Shown here one piece after another: positions 62,100 through 64,000 of a stretch of DNA of 64,000 nt. The DNA lies in contig OX457025.1 of the NCBI GenBank assembly GCA_949752745.1, forward strand, positions 95,793,804 to 95,857,803, in the 5' to 3' direction. The notes beneath the pieces were generated by a model. It was not told where the DNA came from. It saw nothing but the letters and a program-made list of their open reading frames with translations, and did not search any database. The translations under genes were made by a program, and so were the position numbers. The DNA is from Protula sp. h YS-2021. Its lineage: Eukaryota; Annelida; Polychaeta; Sabellida; Serpulidae. Positions within the stretch are counted from its first letter, which is position 1; each line of letters begins with the position of its first letter.

Positions 62100-64000
62100 G
62101 CTACTTGTTTCAATCTTTATGTCAGAAAAATCAGGATAATTTTTCCTTATTTTTAGTTAAAACTTGTTTTTAACTTTTGTCAATGTCTTCCTATTTCACT
62201 TTCCTATTTCTTCCTTCCTTTCTTTCTTTATTTCTCTTTTCTTTCTTTCTTACTTTAAACATTTAGTTAATGTTCACTGCTGTTTTAACCTTCAATCAAG
62301 GCGTTGCAATTCTGACATTTCTTGTGCTTCAGATCCTTAAGATAACGTTAAGAATCTATTCTCTCGTCTTTCTTAAATTAAGTCAAGTAAGCGGATAACT
62401 CAAGAAGTTGGTGAATACGGGGACGCCAGATAGTCCCTGGTTCGTAGCACATCTCTGTCTGTGGTAGCGGAGTTTGCCGTTGGATTTGGTGGCTTTTCCA
62501 ATTACATTAGCAATGCCAACAGAGATTCTATGAACTGTAGTAGAGATACTTATCATTTTGGATAGGTAGATAAACTATGTTAATGTACGAGTCTGTCCAC
62601 AGGTCAACTGACCACTAATAAATAAAAAAAACGGACAACTGACCACCAAGTACATTTTTAAGCCAATACAGCTATGCTGCATAGTGAGAAAATATTGGAT
62701 AAATTTTTACAGTAGCATTTTGCTAAGGGAAACATTTTAATACTATGAATACTTTTCGACATCTCCACTTAAATATTGTCTAAGTACATAACTAGCTGGG
62801 GTAAAAATAACATTCCCGAGGGAAAACTGGACAAAATCCACCTGAAAAAGGCCGCCAAACACCATCATAGTAATTTTAATTCCAAGTGTTAAGAATTAAA
62901 TTTTTCAATTGCAGGTTCAATTCAAAATCTCAATTGATATCCACTTTAATGCGGTTAATATGGTGGTGATTTAAGCTTGTGCTTGTGATAAGGTGTATTT
63001 AGATTTATAGACTTACATCGGTTTTAGCTTTAATGATGTATCTGTCTATTGTATAGTTTCTTCTGCAGTAAAACATTGGAATGAGAAATCGGAAAAGGTG
63101 TCTAATTGTTTAATTTTAAAAGAATGTTGAACGGATTTTACCCATGTGCATCTTGAGATCAGGCTTATATTTTTCAGGCGGATTTTGTCAGGATTGTTTT
63201 GCTCTGGTGGTTTTTGTCCTGTGGTTTTTATGTCCTAGTGTTGGGTGCCGGCAAACTTCACTATTCGTTATATAAATGCTACCTGATTTAGTCTGCGTTT
63301 TTATTAACACTTACACCATATTTTTGGAAACGCATAAGATATAGACAAAGTATAGTGTTTTAAGGAAATCTGTATAAGTATAGAGGCATAGGAGGTTCAT
63401 ATTTTACGTTCTACAACCTCTTCATTCAAATTCATTTAATTGAAAACAGTTCTGGAAGAATAGTTGAGGTTGGCAAAATAAAACTGAAACAATGACACAA
63501 ATTCGAACGATAATATGATTTCGTTGTTGTTTCATATCGACCTTAAAATCTACACAATGTCTCAATGACAAAGTTGCTCATACGCCGTTTTTCCTTTTGA
63601 CATAAAGACAGTTCTCTTGACAATATTAGAAGAGACAAATGAAGAACGTTTTAGTTGTGAATCTGTTTTGTTTCAGGCATCTATGCAACTTCATCAGAGC
63701 GGTCCATGCAATGCGTAGTTGTCGAGTTATATTCCTCGTAGAAACAAAGTCAAAGAAAACCGATTTCGCAAACTATTAGCGAAATGAACACTTGCAATTG
63801 CAATTGAACAGTTCATTTTCATGACCAATATTTAGGTTCTTCTTCAAAAGCTGTAACCCCAAAGCCCCCACAGTGTTTACAGCAAGAGGCCTTAAGTGCT
63901 ATGTAACTGCAACAGTGCACAGTAAGCTTTTGCTTTTTGCTGAGCGTTCACTATGCAGGAAGTAAACGCAGCAAAAATACCCTGTCTTTGCGTTTGAAAA
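62100..64000 (-). repeat. TLR unit C, distal 5' flank
   Basis: 62340-62900 aligns with 40980-41560 (GACGCCAGATAGTCC, CTTTTCCAATTACATTAGCA, CAACTGACCACCAAGTAC), and 63510-63720 with 43330-43550. The segment between 56.7 and 62.1 kb is therefore largely inserted material. 61904-62099 shows nothing. No gene is seen to the end of the window. Confidence 0.7.

Overview
The window is animal nuclear DNA: spliced genes, AT-rich non-coding sequence, many microsatellites and transposon remains, and no bacterial gene organisation. Toll-like receptor (TLR) genes with long uninterrupted reading frames, GACGGACG/TATCCCTCCG-type repeats, LINE tails and a Tc1/mariner-like relic point to a mollusc, most likely a bivalve. 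The species cannot be named from sequence alone.

Layout. (1) 1-16.4 kb: two von Willebrand A (VWA) domain paralogues lie tail to tail. Only the last exon of the left copy (1-327, +) is in view. Six consecutive coding exons of the right copy (7564-14641, -) can be joined with matching splice phases. An intronless orphan gene of 312 codons (2230-3168, -) sits between them. (2) 16.4-30.8 kb: mostly non-coding, with a fold-back element (24.05-25.07 kb), a small inverted-repeat element with a nested hairpin (25.98-26.54 kb), a 188-bp tandem duplication, a CA-rich block, and dispersed ACGTTG-rich repeats. (3) 30.9-32.7 kb: a two-exon gene for a 126-residue ParB/sulfiredoxin-like protein, the cleanest intact gene here. 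(4) 33.7-64 kb: a tandemly duplicated TLR cluster on the minus strand. TLR-A (36.65-39.49 kb) has frameshifts. TLR-B (48.09-50.89 kb) has lost its start codon and carries nonsense codons. TLR-C (52.53-54.81 kb) is heavily decayed. A truncated unit without a receptor lies between A and B. The copies act as empty-site controls for several insertions: a LINE tail, a 2.3-kb composite insertion, and an insertion of roughly 0.8 kb in the TLR-C flank. Inside the 5' flank of the TLR-C unit lie a 1.77-kb element with long terminal inverted repeats and a broken Tc1/mariner-like transposase.

The most unusual signal is in the VWA gene. Three of its introns, probably four and possibly all five in view, begin with a tandem array whose repeat unit is a copy of the exon-intron junction: the end of the upstream exon, the 5' splice site and the first intronic bases. 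Units are 22, 45, 47, 67 and about 100-120 bp and are unrelated to one another. Each array starts at its own splice donor. The intron of the ParB-like gene shows nothing similar.

The genes do not form an operon-like unit. The coherent stories are a VWA paralogue pair, a decaying TLR tandem array with a conserved CRE-like site about 0.6 kb upstream of copies A and B, and repeated local tandem duplication.
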